Notes: generated by a model not told the origin, from the sequence alone. Positions 37,997 to 47,479 are shown, numbered from the stretch's first letter. The stretch: 64,000 bases of DNA from Entomomonas sp945283395 (GCA_946480835.1 CAMLLC010000001.1:186001-250000); one strand, 5' to 3'. Numbers and translations are program-made.

Positions 37997-38587
37997 ATGA
38001 GCTATACATTAGCTGAGCCTTATCAATCTTATGAAGAAATTAAAAAAAGTCGGTTTATGGTTTATGTAGCACCTATCAATAGTATCCAACAGGCTCAAAA
38101 TATTATAGCCAACAAATCAGACCATACCGCTACGCACAATTGTTGGGCATGGAAGCTAGGTCAACAATATCGTTTTAATGATGATGGAGAACCTACAGGA
38201 ACAGCAGGTAAACCTATTCTTAATGCCATCGAAGGGCAGCATTGTGATAACGTTTTAGCTATTGTTACTCGCTGGTTTGGGGGCATTAAATTAGGTACTG
38301 GAGGGCTTAGCAGAGCCTATGGTGGAGGAACTGCGCGTTGCTTACAACAAGCCCCCTTGATTGCAATAGTTCCTCATTTATGTTGTGAATTACACTGCTA
38401 TTATAATGAATGGCCTATTTTAGAAAATAAATTGCATACCCTAGACGCTATTATATTAAACCAGACCTACGACGCTGAAGGAACAGCTCTTCGATTAAGC
38501 GTACCCCAACAAACCTTTGAATTTTTACAACAATGGATAAATAATTTAACCCGAGGTAGAGTCTGTCTTAAAAAAATTATTAATTAA
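37997..38587 (+). CDS. YigZ/IMPACT family protein
   Basis: A protein of about 196 aa with the UPF0029/IMPACT N-terminal domain (KKSRFMVYVAPI, HNCWAWKLG, DDGEPTGTAGKP, VTRWFGGIKLGTGGL) and a small C-terminal domain. Bacterial members are probably involved in RNA or translation-related regulation, but the activity is unproven. The frame opens six codons earlier at 37979. I chose the third Met, which starts MSYTLAEPYQSYEEIKKSRF, as in Pseudomonas homologues; no strong ribosome site discriminates. Confidence 0.88.
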   Translation: MSYTLAEPYQSYEEIKKSRFMVYVAPINSIQQAQNIIANKSDHTATHNCWAWKLGQQYRFNDDGEPTGTAGKPILNAIEGQHCDNVLAIVTRWFGGIKLGTGGLSRAYGGGTARCLQQAPLIAIVPHLCCELHCYYNEWPILENKLHTLDAIILNQTYDAEGTALRLSVPQQTFEFLQQWINNLTRGRVCLKKIIN

Positions 38588-38683
38588 TAAGCAAAATATT
38601 ATTAAATTTTTTTATATTAATAGCTAACCATAAGGTCATGATTATTCATAACAACACACACTTCATAGCTATTGTTTGATAAT

Positions 38684-38697
38684 ATGATCTAGATCAT
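38684..38697. promoter_or_regulatory. Candidate Anr/Fnr-type box
   Basis: ATGATCTAGATCAT is a perfect 14-base palindrome with the core TGAT-N4-ATCA of the Anr/Fnr consensus (TTGAT-N4-ATCAA). It lies about 160 bases upstream of the exported repeat-protein gene at 38856. Judged by eye only. Confidence 0.3.
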
Positions 38698-38855
38698 TTA
38701 CCCCTCTAAAGACAACTACAAACTATTTGTTGTGCAAGTTAAACTTTATTATTCAAGTAGTTAGTGATCTTTTAAGTTTAGATGACTAACTAGCTAAACT
38801 AGGCTCATAAAAAATTAAAGACTTTTTCAATACCTTTGCTAACACGGAGTAAATA

Positions 38856-39767
38856 ATGTATAGAGGTTTAATCATTGTTTGGTTGTTTATTTTAGTTAAT
38901 ATTTTGCCTGCTTGGGCAAGTGATGAATCGTCAAGGAATTTTCAACAAGCCAAAACTCAATCTATTTATTATTTTGATAAAAACTGGAAAAATGTTGCTA
39001 AACCAACCTCTGATGGTTTTTATAGAAAAGTGTTAAAAATAAAAGAAAATGGTTGTATTATCCAAGACTTTTATCAAAACTCTAATAAAAAACAATCCGA
39101 TCCCATATTACTAACAGACAAAACTGATTTGCTAGCTGGAGGGCCAGCAAGTATCGAGGGTAAACTTGTACTTTGGCATGAAAATGGGCAAAAAAGTATG
39201 GAAGTTTTCTATAAAAATAATCAAAAACAAGGATTGTTACAAAGTTGGCATAAAAATGGTTATAAGAAGTTAGAACAAACTTATCATAATGACCAAGAAA
39301 ATGGCATTGCTACTTACTGGAATGAAAAAGGGATGAAACAACTGGAGTTTAATTTTGAAAATGGCAATTTAAATTTAGTGTCTAGTTGGAAAGAAGGTAG
39401 AAAAATATCTGAAACTCACTACTTTAATAATAAAAAAGAAGGGGTTAGCACCTATTGGTACCATAATGGTTCTATAAAGGAAATAGCACATTACCATGAA
39501 AATAAATTAAATGGTTTATATACCAGCTTTTATCCAGACGGCAGCAAAGAAAGCGAAATTTTCTATAACAATGATTTCGCTAGCCAAATTAACTTTTGGT
39601 ATACCAATAATAAAAAGGCAGCGGATCTAACTAGAGCCGATTCTAAACAACTAACTTGTTCTATATGGGATGAACAAGAAACCCTAGTTTATCAAGGAGA
39701 TAACCGTGAACGCTGTATATTAACTGTTCGTAATATCTTCAATGAAGAAAAAATAACTAATTACTAG
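38856..39767 (+). CDS. Exported MORN/YwqK-type repeat protein
   Basis: A 303-aa protein with a clear signal peptide (MYRGLIIVWLFILVNILPAWA, cleavage near residue 21). Residues about 100-250 contain five or six degenerate repeats of roughly 21-25 residues with the pattern G-x-x-x-x-W(H/Y)-x-N-G-x-K-x-x-E-x-x-Y (for example WHENGQKSMEVFYKNN, WHKNGYKKLEQTYHND, YWYHNGSIKEIAHYHEN, FYPDGSKESEIFYNND). This is the MORN_2 repeat found in YwqK-family proteins. YwqK is the antitoxin of an LXG toxin in Bacillus, but here a secretion signal and no toxin neighbour argue for a periplasmic or surface role, which is unknown. It has its own upstream region and a terminator. Confidence 0.8.
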   Translation: MYRGLIIVWLFILVNILPAWASDESSRNFQQAKTQSIYYFDKNWKNVAKPTSDGFYRKVLKIKENGCIIQDFYQNSNKKQSDPILLTDKTDLLAGGPASIEGKLVLWHENGQKSMEVFYKNNQKQGLLQSWHKNGYKKLEQTYHNDQENGIATYWNEKGMKQLEFNFENGNLNLVSSWKEGRKISETHYFNNKKEGVSTYWYHNGSIKEIAHYHENKLNGLYTSFYPDGSKESEIFYNNDFASQINFWYTNNKKAADLTRADSKQLTCSIWDEQETLVYQGDNRERCILTVRNIFNEEKITNY

Positions 39768-39776
39768 GTAATAGCA

Positions 39777-39801
39777 AATAGCCAATAATATATTGGCTAT
39801 T
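39777..39801. terminator. Hairpin between the repeat protein and pilU
   Basis: A perfect 11-bp inverted repeat AATAGCCAATA/TATTGGCTATT with a 3-base loop lies between convergent genes. It ends about 30 bases before the pilU stop. Confidence 0.65.
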
Positions 39802-39829
39802 GGTTAGTTTACTATTGAGCTTATCCAGC

Positions 39830-40963
39830 TCATATCTCATCTTCATCCCCATAATCCTTAAGCTTGACGCCTGCTAATTCATTAGTTGAGGAAATTTTCT
39901 TTTCTGAGTGTAACTTAATCATTAACCTTAGATCATTTACAGAATCAGCACAGGCTAAGGCTGAGTCATAAGAGATAAGGCTTTTTTCAAATAGCTCAAA
40001 TAATGCCTGATCAAATGTTTGCATACCAAGTTCAACAGATCTCAACATAATGCCTTTTAATTCCGTTACTTGGCCAGTTCTAATCATGTCAGATACTAAT
40101 GGTGTATTTAATAAGACTTCCACTGCTGCTTGACGGCCTTCGCCATTTTTAGTGGGTATTAGTTGCTGTGCAACAATCGCCCTTAAGTTTAAAGATAAAT
40201 CTAACCATACTTGTGAATGCCGTTCGGAAGGGAAGAAACTAATGATACGATCTAACGCTTGGTTGGCATTATTAGCATGCAATGTAGCCAAACATAAATG
40301 CCCCGTTTCAGCAAAAGCTAATGCATATTCCATAGTTTGTTTAGTACGAATTTCACCTATCATAATTACATCAGGCGCTTGCCTTAAGGTGTTTTTCAAG
40401 GCTACTTCAAAAGATTCAGTATCTAATCCTACTTCACGTTGGGTTACAATACAATTTCTATGGCAGAATAAATATTCAATAGGATCCTCAACAGTGATGA
40501 TATGTCCTGTTGAATGTGAGTTACGATAATCAACCATGGCAGCTAATGAAGTAGATTTACCAGAGCCTGTAGCACCCACGAATAAAACTAAACCCCGCTT
40601 TACCATTGCTAAATCTTTAATAATTCTAGGCAAAGCTAATTGTTCAATTGTTGGAATGTCAGTTACAATACGACGTAACACCATACCCACCTGATTACGC
40701 TGGATATATGCACTAACCCGGAAACGTCCAATACCCGGATAGCTTACTGCAAAGTTACATTCTTGTGTGGCAGCAAATTCTTTTTGTTGCCGCTCTGTCA
40801 TTAATAAACGAGCTAATTCCTTGACCCTATCACCCGTTAATTTTGCAGTTGGTAAAGGTGCAATTTTTCCATCGACCTTAATACAAGGAGGCAATCCAAC
40901 TGTAAAAAAAAGGTCGGATGCTTTCCTATCAACCATCACTTGTAATAACTTTTCAAACTCCAT
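39830..40963 (-). CDS. pilU: PilU, type IV pilus retraction ATPase-like protein
   Basis: A hexameric motor ATPase of 377 aa that assists PilT in pilus retraction. Walker A is FVGATGSGKST; the Asp box is HIITVEDPIEYLF, Walker B is PDVIMIGEIR and the His box is GHLCLATLHANNA. Compared with PilT, it has the PilU-type C-terminal extension (about 345-377). It is transcribed after pilT (stop-to-start gap about 110 bases). Confidence 0.94.
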   Translation of the reverse strand: MEFEKLLQVMVDRKASDLFFTVGLPPCIKVDGKIAPLPTAKLTGDRVKELARLLMTERQQKEFAATQECNFAVSYPGIGRFRVSAYIQRNQVGMVLRRIVTDIPTIEQLALPRIIKDLAMVKRGLVLFVGATGSGKSTSLAAMVDYRNSHSTGHIITVEDPIEYLFCHRNCIVTQREVGLDTESFEVALKNTLRQAPDVIMIGEIRTKQTMEYALAFAETGHLCLATLHANNANQALDRIISFFPSERHSQVWLDLSLNLRAIVAQQLIPTKNGEGRQAAVEVLLNTPLVSDMIRTGQVTELKGIMLRSVELGMQTFDQALFELFEKSLISYDSALACADSVNDLRLMIKLHSEKKISSTNELAGVKLKDYGDEDEI

Positions 40964-41072
40964 GCTTTCTACCTAACTACCTAATCTATTTAGCTTATTG
41001 AACTATTTAAGCATTGATTGAGCAATAAACTATCAGTTACTATTTAAATTTGCAAAAAATATACTAGAATCA

Positions 41073-42089
41073 CTATTCTTCTTTCTTTAAATATATTCTC
41101 TCAATGAAACCTTTTTCAACTAACATTCTTAAACTACTATCCATTGTTTTCATCCCTACTTGAGCACCTGTTTGGATAGAAGAATTCATTTGGGCAACTT
41201 TATCTTCACGGATCAAGTTACGAATAGCTGGAGTACCTATCATAATCTCATGAGCAGCCACCCGACCTCCGCCAATTTTCTTAATAAGTTTTTGCGAAAT
41301 GACCGCCTGTAAAGACTCAGAAAGCATAGAGCGAACCATCGCTTTTTCAGCTGCTGGAAAAACATCGATGACACGGTCAATAGTTTTAGCTGCTGAACTA
41401 GTATGCAATGTTCCAAACACTAAATGGCCTGTTTCAGCGGCAGTGAGTGCTAAACGAATAGTTTCTAAATCACGCATTTCACCAACAAGGATTACATCGG
41501 GGTCTTCCCGTAATGCGCTACGCAATGCTTCATTAAAACCTAAGGTATCTCTATGCACCTCACGTTGATTTACAAGACATTTTTTTGATTCATGAACGAA
41601 CTCAATCGGGTCTTCAATAGTTAAAATATGTTCATATCTCGTTGAATTCACATAATCGACCATTGCCGCCAGCGTTGTTGACTTACCAGAACCAGTAGGA
41701 CCTGTTACTAATACCAAGCCACGCTCATTATCGGATACCTTTTCAAATACATCACCCATTCCTAACTCAGTCATACTTAATACTTTAGAAGGAATAGTAC
41801 GAAATACTGCTGCTGCTCCACGGTTTTGATTAAAAGCATTGACCCTAAAACGAGCCAAACCAGGGACTTCGACTGAAAAGTCCGTTTCTAAATGTTCTTC
41901 AAACTCCTTACGTTGGCGATCATTCATAATATCATAAACTAGCGCATGAACTTGTTTATGATCTAATGGAGGCAAATTAATGCGGCGCACATCACCATCG
42001 ACTCTAATCATTGGGGGGAGCCCTGCAGATAAGTGCAAATCCGATGCTTTATGTTCGGCACTAAAAGCCAATAACTCTGTAATTTCCAT
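41073..42089 (-). CDS. pilT: PilT, type IV pilus retraction ATPase
   Basis: The main retraction motor for twitching, 338 aa. Walker A GPTGSGKST, Asp box HILTIEDPIEFVH, Walker B PDVILVGEMRD, His box GHLVFGTLHTSSA, and the diagnostic AIRNLIRED motif near residue 285. It is divergent from yggS, with about 110 bases between them, as in Pseudomonas. pilU follows on the same strand. Confidence 0.96.
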   Translation of the reverse strand: MEITELLAFSAEHKASDLHLSAGLPPMIRVDGDVRRINLPPLDHKQVHALVYDIMNDRQRKEFEEHLETDFSVEVPGLARFRVNAFNQNRGAAAVFRTIPSKVLSMTELGMGDVFEKVSDNERGLVLVTGPTGSGKSTTLAAMVDYVNSTRYEHILTIEDPIEFVHESKKCLVNQREVHRDTLGFNEALRSALREDPDVILVGEMRDLETIRLALTAAETGHLVFGTLHTSSAAKTIDRVIDVFPAAEKAMVRSMLSESLQAVISQKLIKKIGGGRVAAHEIMIGTPAIRNLIREDKVAQMNSSIQTGAQVGMKTMDSSLRMLVEKGFIERIYLKKEE

Positions 42090-42202
42090 AATAATTCTTT
42101 ATCTCCAAGCAGTGTTGTAATAAAGTTTTATAACTTCATGTTAAAATATTATTATTAAATATATCATATCTTAAGGTTACTTACACAGAGTCTAAGCTAT
42201 AA

Positions 42203-42895
42203 ATGTTCGAAATAAAAAAAAATATTGTTTTAATTCAACAACGTATAACCAAAGCCGCGTTTCTAGCCAATAGAAAAAGTGCAGATATACATCTACTAGC
42301 GGTTAGTAAAACCAAACCAGCTTCACTGATCAGAAAAGCGTTTAACTGTGGCATTAATCAGTTTGGTGAAAACTACTTGCAAGAAGCACTATCAAAACAA
42401 CAGGAACTAGCTGATTTACCTATTACTTGGCATTTTATTGGCCCAATTCAATCTAATAAAACTAAAGAAATAGCAGAACATTTCCATTGGGTTCACTCGG
42501 TTGATCGATTGAAAATTGCCGAACGATTAAGTAATCAGCGCCCTATTAAAATGGCACCATTACAAATATGTATTCAAGTCAATATTAGTGAAGAAAACAC
42601 GAAATCTGGTTGTCATCCAGATCAATTAATTGATTTAGCAAAGGCTATTAAACAATTTCCAAATTTAGAACTCAGGGGATTAATGACCATTCCCAAACCT
42701 ACTGACGATATCATAAAGCAAAAAGCTTCTTTTGCTACTCTCAACAAGCTAAAAAATGATCTTAATGAACAATTAACCTTATCTTTAGATACACTTTCAA
42801 TGGGTATGAGTCAAGACTTAGAAGCTGCCATTGCGGAGGGCGCCACTTGGGTACGAATAGGAACAGCTATTTTTGGAGAAAGAAATTATAATTAA
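42203..42895 (+). CDS. yggS: YggS family PLP-homeostasis protein
   Basis: A 230-aa alanine-racemase-fold protein (PLPBP/PROSC family) that binds and buffers pyridoxal phosphate. The PLP lysine lies in HLLAVSKTKPASLI. Other blocks are FGENYLQEA, WHFIGPIQSNK, HSVDR and SMGMSQDLEAAIAEGATWVRIGTAIFG. It heads the run yggS-yggT-metX. proC, which commonly lies between yggS and yggT in Pseudomonas, is absent. Confidence 0.95.
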   Translation: MFEIKKNIVLIQQRITKAAFLANRKSADIHLLAVSKTKPASLIRKAFNCGINQFGENYLQEALSKQQELADLPITWHFIGPIQSNKTKEIAEHFHWVHSVDRLKIAERLSNQRPIKMAPLQICIQVNISEENTKSGCHPDQLIDLAKAIKQFPNLELRGLMTIPKPTDDIIKQKASFATLNKLKNDLNEQLTLSLDTLSMGMSQDLEAAIAEGATWVRIGTAIFGERNYN

Positions 42896-42983
42896 TATGC
42901 TATATTGATTTATTTAATGAGCATTTTCACTTAAAATTAACAGTTCACTTCTGCTGTTATTCTTTTCTCAACTGGATAAAAAA

Positions 42984-43595
42984 TTGGTTAGTTTTATCAA
43001 TACATTGCTTTTTTTTATAGAATTTGCTGGTAACATCTATATTTCTTTAGTATTACTTCGTTTTTTACTGCAAGTTGTACGCGCAGATTTTTATAACCCT
43101 ATTAGTCAATTTATAGTAAAGGTCACTCATCCTTTACTTAAACCATTAAGAAAAGTTATCCCTTGTATAGGTAGGCAAGATACTTCATCATTAGTTTTAG
43201 CTTATTTACTAGAATTTTTATTAGTCATTATTAATTTAGCTATTATCTATCTATTCTTCAAGCTAAAGCCTATTACTTCTCTATTGACTTTATTTTTGAT
43301 TGCCTTAATCAAATTAATTGAGCTAGTATTTTACTTATTTTATTTACTTTTAATTGGAGCTGCTATATTGTCTTGGCTTGCTCCAGACAGTAACTTTGCC
43401 CCGGCAAGGCTCATAAAACACAGCACCTCTAGCCTGTTAAGTCCTTTGCGCCGTTTTATTCCTCCCATAGGCATTATTGATATTACTCCTGTCATAGCCC
43501 TTATTTTATTATTACTCATAAAAAGCGTTGTAATAGGCACCATTAGCTATTTTTCTGGTGTTGAGGCTGGCTTATTATTTATCAGCGGAGGCTAA
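42984..43595 (+). CDS. yggT: YggT family membrane protein
   Basis: A 203-aa inner-membrane protein with two YGGT repeats. Each has a membrane helix followed by FYNPISQFIVKVTHPLLKPL (first) or ARLIKHSTSSLLSPLRRFIP (second). The family is linked to osmotic shock tolerance and cell-division or secretion sites; its mechanism is not known. The start is a TTG at 42984 with GGAT upstream, chosen because the next residues align with the usual N-terminus. metX follows eight bases after the stop. Confidence 0.9.
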   Translation: MVSFINTLLFFIEFAGNIYISLVLLRFLLQVVRADFYNPISQFIVKVTHPLLKPLRKVIPCIGRQDTSSLVLAYLLEFLLVIINLAIIYLFFKLKPITSLLTLFLIALIKLIELVFYLFYLLLIGAAILSWLAPDSNFAPARLIKHSTSSLLSPLRRFIPPIGIIDITPVIALILLLLIKSVVIGTISYFSGVEAGLLFISGG

Positions 43596-43603
43596 GCAAT
43601 TAC

Positions 43604-44746
43604 ATGATTCAACCCCTAAACAAGGATTCCGTAGGCATAGTAACACCACAAATTATGTCATTTGATGCGCCTCTTCTTCTTTCTTGTGGTAAAACATTAG
43701 CTGCCCCTTACCAAATTATTTACGAAACTTATGGTAATTTAAATCCACAGCGAAATAATGCAGTGTTAATCTGTCATGCTTTATCGGGTAATCACCATGC
43801 AGCAGGTTATCATTCTCCTGAGGATAAAAAACCAGGCTGGTGGGATAATTGTATTGGGCCAGGTAAAGCAATAGATACTCAAAAATTCTTTGTGGTAAGC
43901 ATTAACAACCTAGGGGGCTGTAATGGTTCCACAGGGCCAACTAGTATCAATCCAGCTACTAATAAACCCTATGGTTCTTCTTTTCCTATTGTGACAGTTG
44001 AAGACTGGGTCAATAGCCAAGCAAGACTTGCTGACAAGCTTGGAATTAACCAGTGGGCAGCAGTAGTAGGTGGGAGTTTAGGAGGCATGCAAGCTTTACA
44101 ATGGGCCATAAGCTATCCAGAGCGGATTCGTAACTGCATTGCTATTGCCGCTGCACCTAAACTGTCAGCACAAAATATTGCTTTCAATGAAGTAGCGCGA
44201 CAAGCCATTATTTCTGATCCCGACTTCTTTGGTGGCGAGTTTCAGGAACGAGGGGTTATTCCCAAAAGAGGCCTCATGTTGGCTCGCATGGTAGGCCATA
44301 TTACTTACCTATCAGATGATGCAATGAGAGAGAAATTTGGACGCGATCTGAAGAATGAGAAACTAAATTACGACTTTCATAATGTTGAATTTCAAGTAGA
44401 AAGCTATTTAAGATATCAAGGCCAAGAATTTTCAGGACGGTTTGATGCCAATACCTATTTATTAATGACAAAAGCTTTAGACTACTTTGATCCTGCGGCT
44501 AAACATGAGGGTGATCTCGCTGCCACTTTAGCCATTGCTAAAGCCCAATTCTGTCTAATGTCGTTCACCACAGATTGGCGTTTTTCGCCTGCTCGTTCTA
44601 AAGAAATAGTGGATGCTCTAGTAGCCGCTAAGAAAAATGTAAGTTACTTAGAAATAGATGCGCCGCAAGGGCATGATGCTTTTTTAATGCCTATTCATAG
44701 ATACTTGCAAGCTTTTTCAACTTACATGCAACGTATTACCCTTTAA
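43604..44746 (+). CDS. metX: Homoserine O-succinyltransferase (MetX fold)
   Basis: A 380-aa alpha/beta-hydrolase-fold acyltransferase that activates homoserine for methionine synthesis. The nucleophile is Ser158 in VVGGSLGGMQALQW; the catalytic Asp/His lie in TDWRFSP and PQGHDAFL. In Pseudomonas this MetX uses succinyl-CoA, and the presence of metZ (O-succinylhomoserine sulfhydrylase) at 1452 supports that specificity here. Acetyl-CoA use is the alternative. metW follows eleven bases later. Confidence 0.92.
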   Translation: MIQPLNKDSVGIVTPQIMSFDAPLLLSCGKTLAAPYQIIYETYGNLNPQRNNAVLICHALSGNHHAAGYHSPEDKKPGWWDNCIGPGKAIDTQKFFVVSINNLGGCNGSTGPTSINPATNKPYGSSFPIVTVEDWVNSQARLADKLGINQWAAVVGGSLGGMQALQWAISYPERIRNCIAIAAAPKLSAQNIAFNEVARQAIISDPDFFGGEFQERGVIPKRGLMLARMVGHITYLSDDAMREKFGRDLKNEKLNYDFHNVEFQVESYLRYQGQEFSGRFDANTYLLMTKALDYFDPAAKHEGDLAATLAIAKAQFCLMSFTTDWRFSPARSKEIVDALVAAKKNVSYLEIDAPQGHDAFLMPIHRYLQAFSTYMQRITL

Positions 44747-44757
44747 CGGAGATCATA

Positions 44758-45354
44758 GTGCGCGCTGATTTAGACATCATCCAAGAATGGATACCTGCTC
44801 ACAGTAGAGTTTTAGATCTTGGTTGTGGGGCTGGCGAGTTGCTGGCCTACTTAACAGAACAAAAAGCAGTACAAGGCTATGGGTTAGAAATTGATCCTGC
44901 TAACATCAATGTTTGCTTAGAAAAAGGGGTAAATGTTATTCAACAAAACCTCGATGAAGGTTTAGCTAACTTTGCTACCCAGAGTTTTGATGTAGTCATC
45001 ATGACGCAAGCTATTCAAGCCGTTTACTATCCTGACAAGTTATTACAAGACATGCTCAGAGTAGGCAAAACCTGCATTATTACTTTTCCTAATTTTGGTC
45101 ATTGGCGATGTCGTTTTTACTTAAGCTATAAAGGACGTATGCCCGTATCCGATTTTATGCCCTATACATGGTATAATACACCCAATATACATTTCTGTAC
45201 CTTTAAAGATTTTGATGCTCTCTCTAAAGAATTAGGCGCTAGGGTAATTCAACGACTAGCAGTTGATAGCCATCACCATAATAGTTGGCTCGGTCGGCTA
45301 TGGCCTAATCTTATGAGTGAAATAGGTATTTATCAATTAACAGCAACTAAATAA
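44758..45354 (+). CDS. metW: MetW, methionine biosynthesis partner protein
   Basis: A 198-aa class I methyltransferase-fold protein that works with MetX, probably as an activating partner. The SAM-binding-type motif is VLDLGCGAGELLAYL; later blocks are LEIDPANINVCLEKGV and FPNFGHWRCRFYLSYKGRMP. The start is a GTG at 44758 with ACGGAG upstream. It overlaps functionally and positionally with metX, and its stop abuts the rdgB ATG. Confidence 0.94.
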   Translation: MRADLDIIQEWIPAHSRVLDLGCGAGELLAYLTEQKAVQGYGLEIDPANINVCLEKGVNVIQQNLDEGLANFATQSFDVVIMTQAIQAVYYPDKLLQDMLRVGKTCIITFPNFGHWRCRFYLSYKGRMPVSDFMPYTWYNTPNIHFCTFKDFDALSKELGARVIQRLAVDSHHHNSWLGRLWPNLMSEIGIYQLTATK

Positions 45355-45957
45355 ATGTCTTTATCACTAACCAAATTAGTTTTAGCTAGCCATAATCATA
45401 GTAAACTAGCAGAGCTTCAAAGAATGCTAGGAAATTCGATTGAATTACACTCAGTAGCAGAGTTTTCGTTAGTTGAACCTGAAGAAACTGGCTTAAGCTT
45501 TATAGAAAATGCCATTTTAAAAGCTCGCTATGCTGCTAAAGTTTCAGGCTTACCTGCTCTTGCAGATGACTCAGGGTTAGCTGTTGATATATTACAAGGT
45601 GCGCCGGGTATTTATTCAGCACGCTATGCCGGCAATAGTGGCGATGACCAAGCCAATAATGCCAAACTACTTGCTGCTTTAGCAAATGTTCCAGAAGCTA
45701 AACGAACCGCACAATTTATTTGTACGCTGGCGTTAGTCAGACATGCTTCTGACCCTATGCCTATTATTTGTGAAGGTATTTGGTCAGGCCGTATACTTAC
45801 CGCGCCAAGAGGTGCTAATGGTTTTGGTTATGATCCATTATTTTGGGTTGAAGAGAAGCAATGTGCCAGTGCTGAACTTACTCCAGCCATTAAAAACCAA
45901 ATCAGCCATAGGGCAAAAGCTATGGCATTATTAAAGCAGCGTCTAGCGATTAGATGA
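45355..45957 (+). CDS. rdgB: XTP/dITP pyrophosphatase
   Basis: A house-cleaning nucleotide pyrophosphatase of 200 aa that removes dITP and XTP. Family blocks are LVLASHNHSKLAELQ, LADDSGLAVDILQGAPGIYSARYAG and GANGFGYDPLFW. The ATG follows the metW stop without a gap, and its own stop overlaps the hemW start by four bases (ATGA), so translation is coupled through the operon. Confidence 0.96.
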   Translation: MSLSLTKLVLASHNHSKLAELQRMLGNSIELHSVAEFSLVEPEETGLSFIENAILKARYAAKVSGLPALADDSGLAVDILQGAPGIYSARYAGNSGDDQANNAKLLAALANVPEAKRTAQFICTLALVRHASDPMPIICEGIWSGRILTAPRGANGFGYDPLFWVEEKQCASAELTPAIKNQISHRAKAMALLKQRLAIR

Positions 45958-47105
45958 TCCCTCTTGTTAATCTGCCTCCATTAGCACTTTATATTCATAT
46001 TCCTTGGTGTATACGTAAATGCCCTTATTGTGATTTCAACTCTCACGCAGTTGCTCATGAGCTACCAGAGCAGGGCTATATAAAGGCACTATTAGCAGAT
46101 TTAGCTAATGAACAACAAGCAATACAAAATCGCCCTATCCAATCTATTTTTATCGGTGGTGGCACACCTAGCCTGTTTGCCCCGCAAAGTTATGAACTAT
46201 TATTCAATGCATTAGCTAAGCATTTTCCCTTAGCTCACAATCTTGAAATAACTTTAGAGGCTAACCCAGGTACGGCAGAACAACAGAAGTTTACTGACTA
46301 CCGTAAACTTGGTATCACTAGATTATCACTAGGTATCCAAAGTTTTCAGCCAAATCAATTACAGGCCTTAGGGCGTATCCATACTGCTCATGAAGCATTA
46401 CAAGCCGTTGTTATGGCACATAAAGCAGGATTTACCCACCTTAATTTAGACCTTATGCATGGCTTACCAGGACAAACGCCAGCGCAGGCATTAACCGACT
46501 TACAACAAGCGATAGACTTAATGCCCGATCATTTATCATGGTATCAACTCACTATTGAACCAAATACCGCCTATTGGTCACACCCTCCCCTACTACCAGA
46601 AGAAGAACAACTATGGGCTATCCAAGAACAAGGGCAAGCACTATTAGCAGCAAATGGCTATCAACAATACGAGATCTCCGCCTATGCAACCTCGCCATCT
46701 GCTAGAGCACAGCATAATGTCAATTATTGGACTTTTGGTGATTTTATAGGGATAGGTGCAGGAGCTCATGGTAAAATTACCCAGCCCGATGGTACTATTT
46801 ATCGTAACTGGAAAACACGAGTTCCTAGAAATTACTTAATGCCAACCGAACAGGCACTAGCAGGTCAAAAAAAGCTAACTAGTGAAGAACTGCCTTTTGA
46901 GTTTATGATGAATGCCTTAAGATTAGTAGAAGGTGTACCTACTAGCTATTTTACACAACGTACCTATCTTGCTTTCTCGCACATAGCCAAAACTTGCCAA
47001 CAGGTTAAACAATTAGGATTATTAGCTAATTACGAGCAACAGTTAGTAGCGACACCTAAGGGGCTATTATTTCTAAATAATCTATTAGAACATTTTTTGA
47101 ACTAA
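45954..47105 (+). CDS. hemW: HemW, radical SAM heme chaperone
   Basis: A 383-aa radical SAM protein once annotated as coproporphyrinogen oxidase but in fact a heme-transfer chaperone. The 4Fe-4S cysteines are C19, C23 and C26 in HIPWCIRKCPYCDFNSH. GGGTPSLF, the LEANPGT region, LSLGIQSF and the C-terminal HemN_C domain are present. It overlaps rdgB by four bases. Confidence 0.94.
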   Translation: MIPLVNLPPLALYIHIPWCIRKCPYCDFNSHAVAHELPEQGYIKALLADLANEQQAIQNRPIQSIFIGGGTPSLFAPQSYELLFNALAKHFPLAHNLEITLEANPGTAEQQKFTDYRKLGITRLSLGIQSFQPNQLQALGRIHTAHEALQAVVMAHKAGFTHLNLDLMHGLPGQTPAQALTDLQQAIDLMPDHLSWYQLTIEPNTAYWSHPPLLPEEEQLWAIQEQGQALLAANGYQQYEISAYATSPSARAQHNVNYWTFGDFIGIGAGAHGKITQPDGTIYRNWKTRVPRNYLMPTEQALAGQKKLTSEELPFEFMMNALRLVEGVPTSYFTQRTYLAFSHIAKTCQQVKQLGLLANYEQQLVATPKGLLFLNNLLEHFLN

Positions 47106-47113
47106 GGAACACT

Positions 47114-47437
47114 ATGAATACTTTACTAGAATTTATTGTAATGCTCTCTCGTTGGTGCAACAGTCATCTTAATCAAATAACACTAGCTATAGTCGCTGTA
47201 TTATTAGTTTTATTTGGCTCAATCCTTGGCAAATACTTAAAGCGTCTAATAGGCAATATGAACATTGTGTTACGGGTCACTATTATAGCTATCTGTTATT
47301 TGCTAGTGTTTGGCCTCATTATAAATTACTTGCCTAGCTTGTTAAGAAATTTATTTAATCAACTCAATTATTATAGTTTATTCCCTATCTTGCTGCTGGT
47401 TACTATCTTGCTTGGCATGATAGCTGATAGACGTTAG
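47114..47437 (+). CDS. DUF3392 family membrane protein
   Basis: A 107-aa inner-membrane protein with about three hydrophobic helices (about 20-40, 50-72, 82-100) and a charged end IADRR. Length, the start WCNSHLNQITLAIVAVLLVLFG and its place after hemW agree with the DUF3392 protein in Pseudomonas. No function is known. It begins eight bases after hemW and is the last gene of the operon before the rpmE promoter. Confidence 0.78.
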   Translation: MNTLLEFIVMLSRWCNSHLNQITLAIVAVLLVLFGSILGKYLKRLIGNMNIVLRVTIIAICYLLVFGLIINYLPSLLRNLFNQLNYYSLFPILLLVTILLGMIADRR

Positions 47438-47451
47438 TAGCTAAATTTTCC

Positions 47452-47479
47452 TTGCAGTTACCACAAATCCTGTTAAAAT
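47452..47479 (+). promoter_or_regulatory. Candidate sigma-70 promoter of rpmE
   Basis: TTGCAG (47452-47457) and TAAAAT (47474-47479) with a 16-base spacer lie about 78 bases upstream of the rpmE start. Confidence 0.5.

Noticed and set aside
38856..39767. The YwqK-like repeat protein as an antitoxin of a toxin-antitoxin pair
   Set aside because: It carries a secretion signal and no toxin gene lies on either side.
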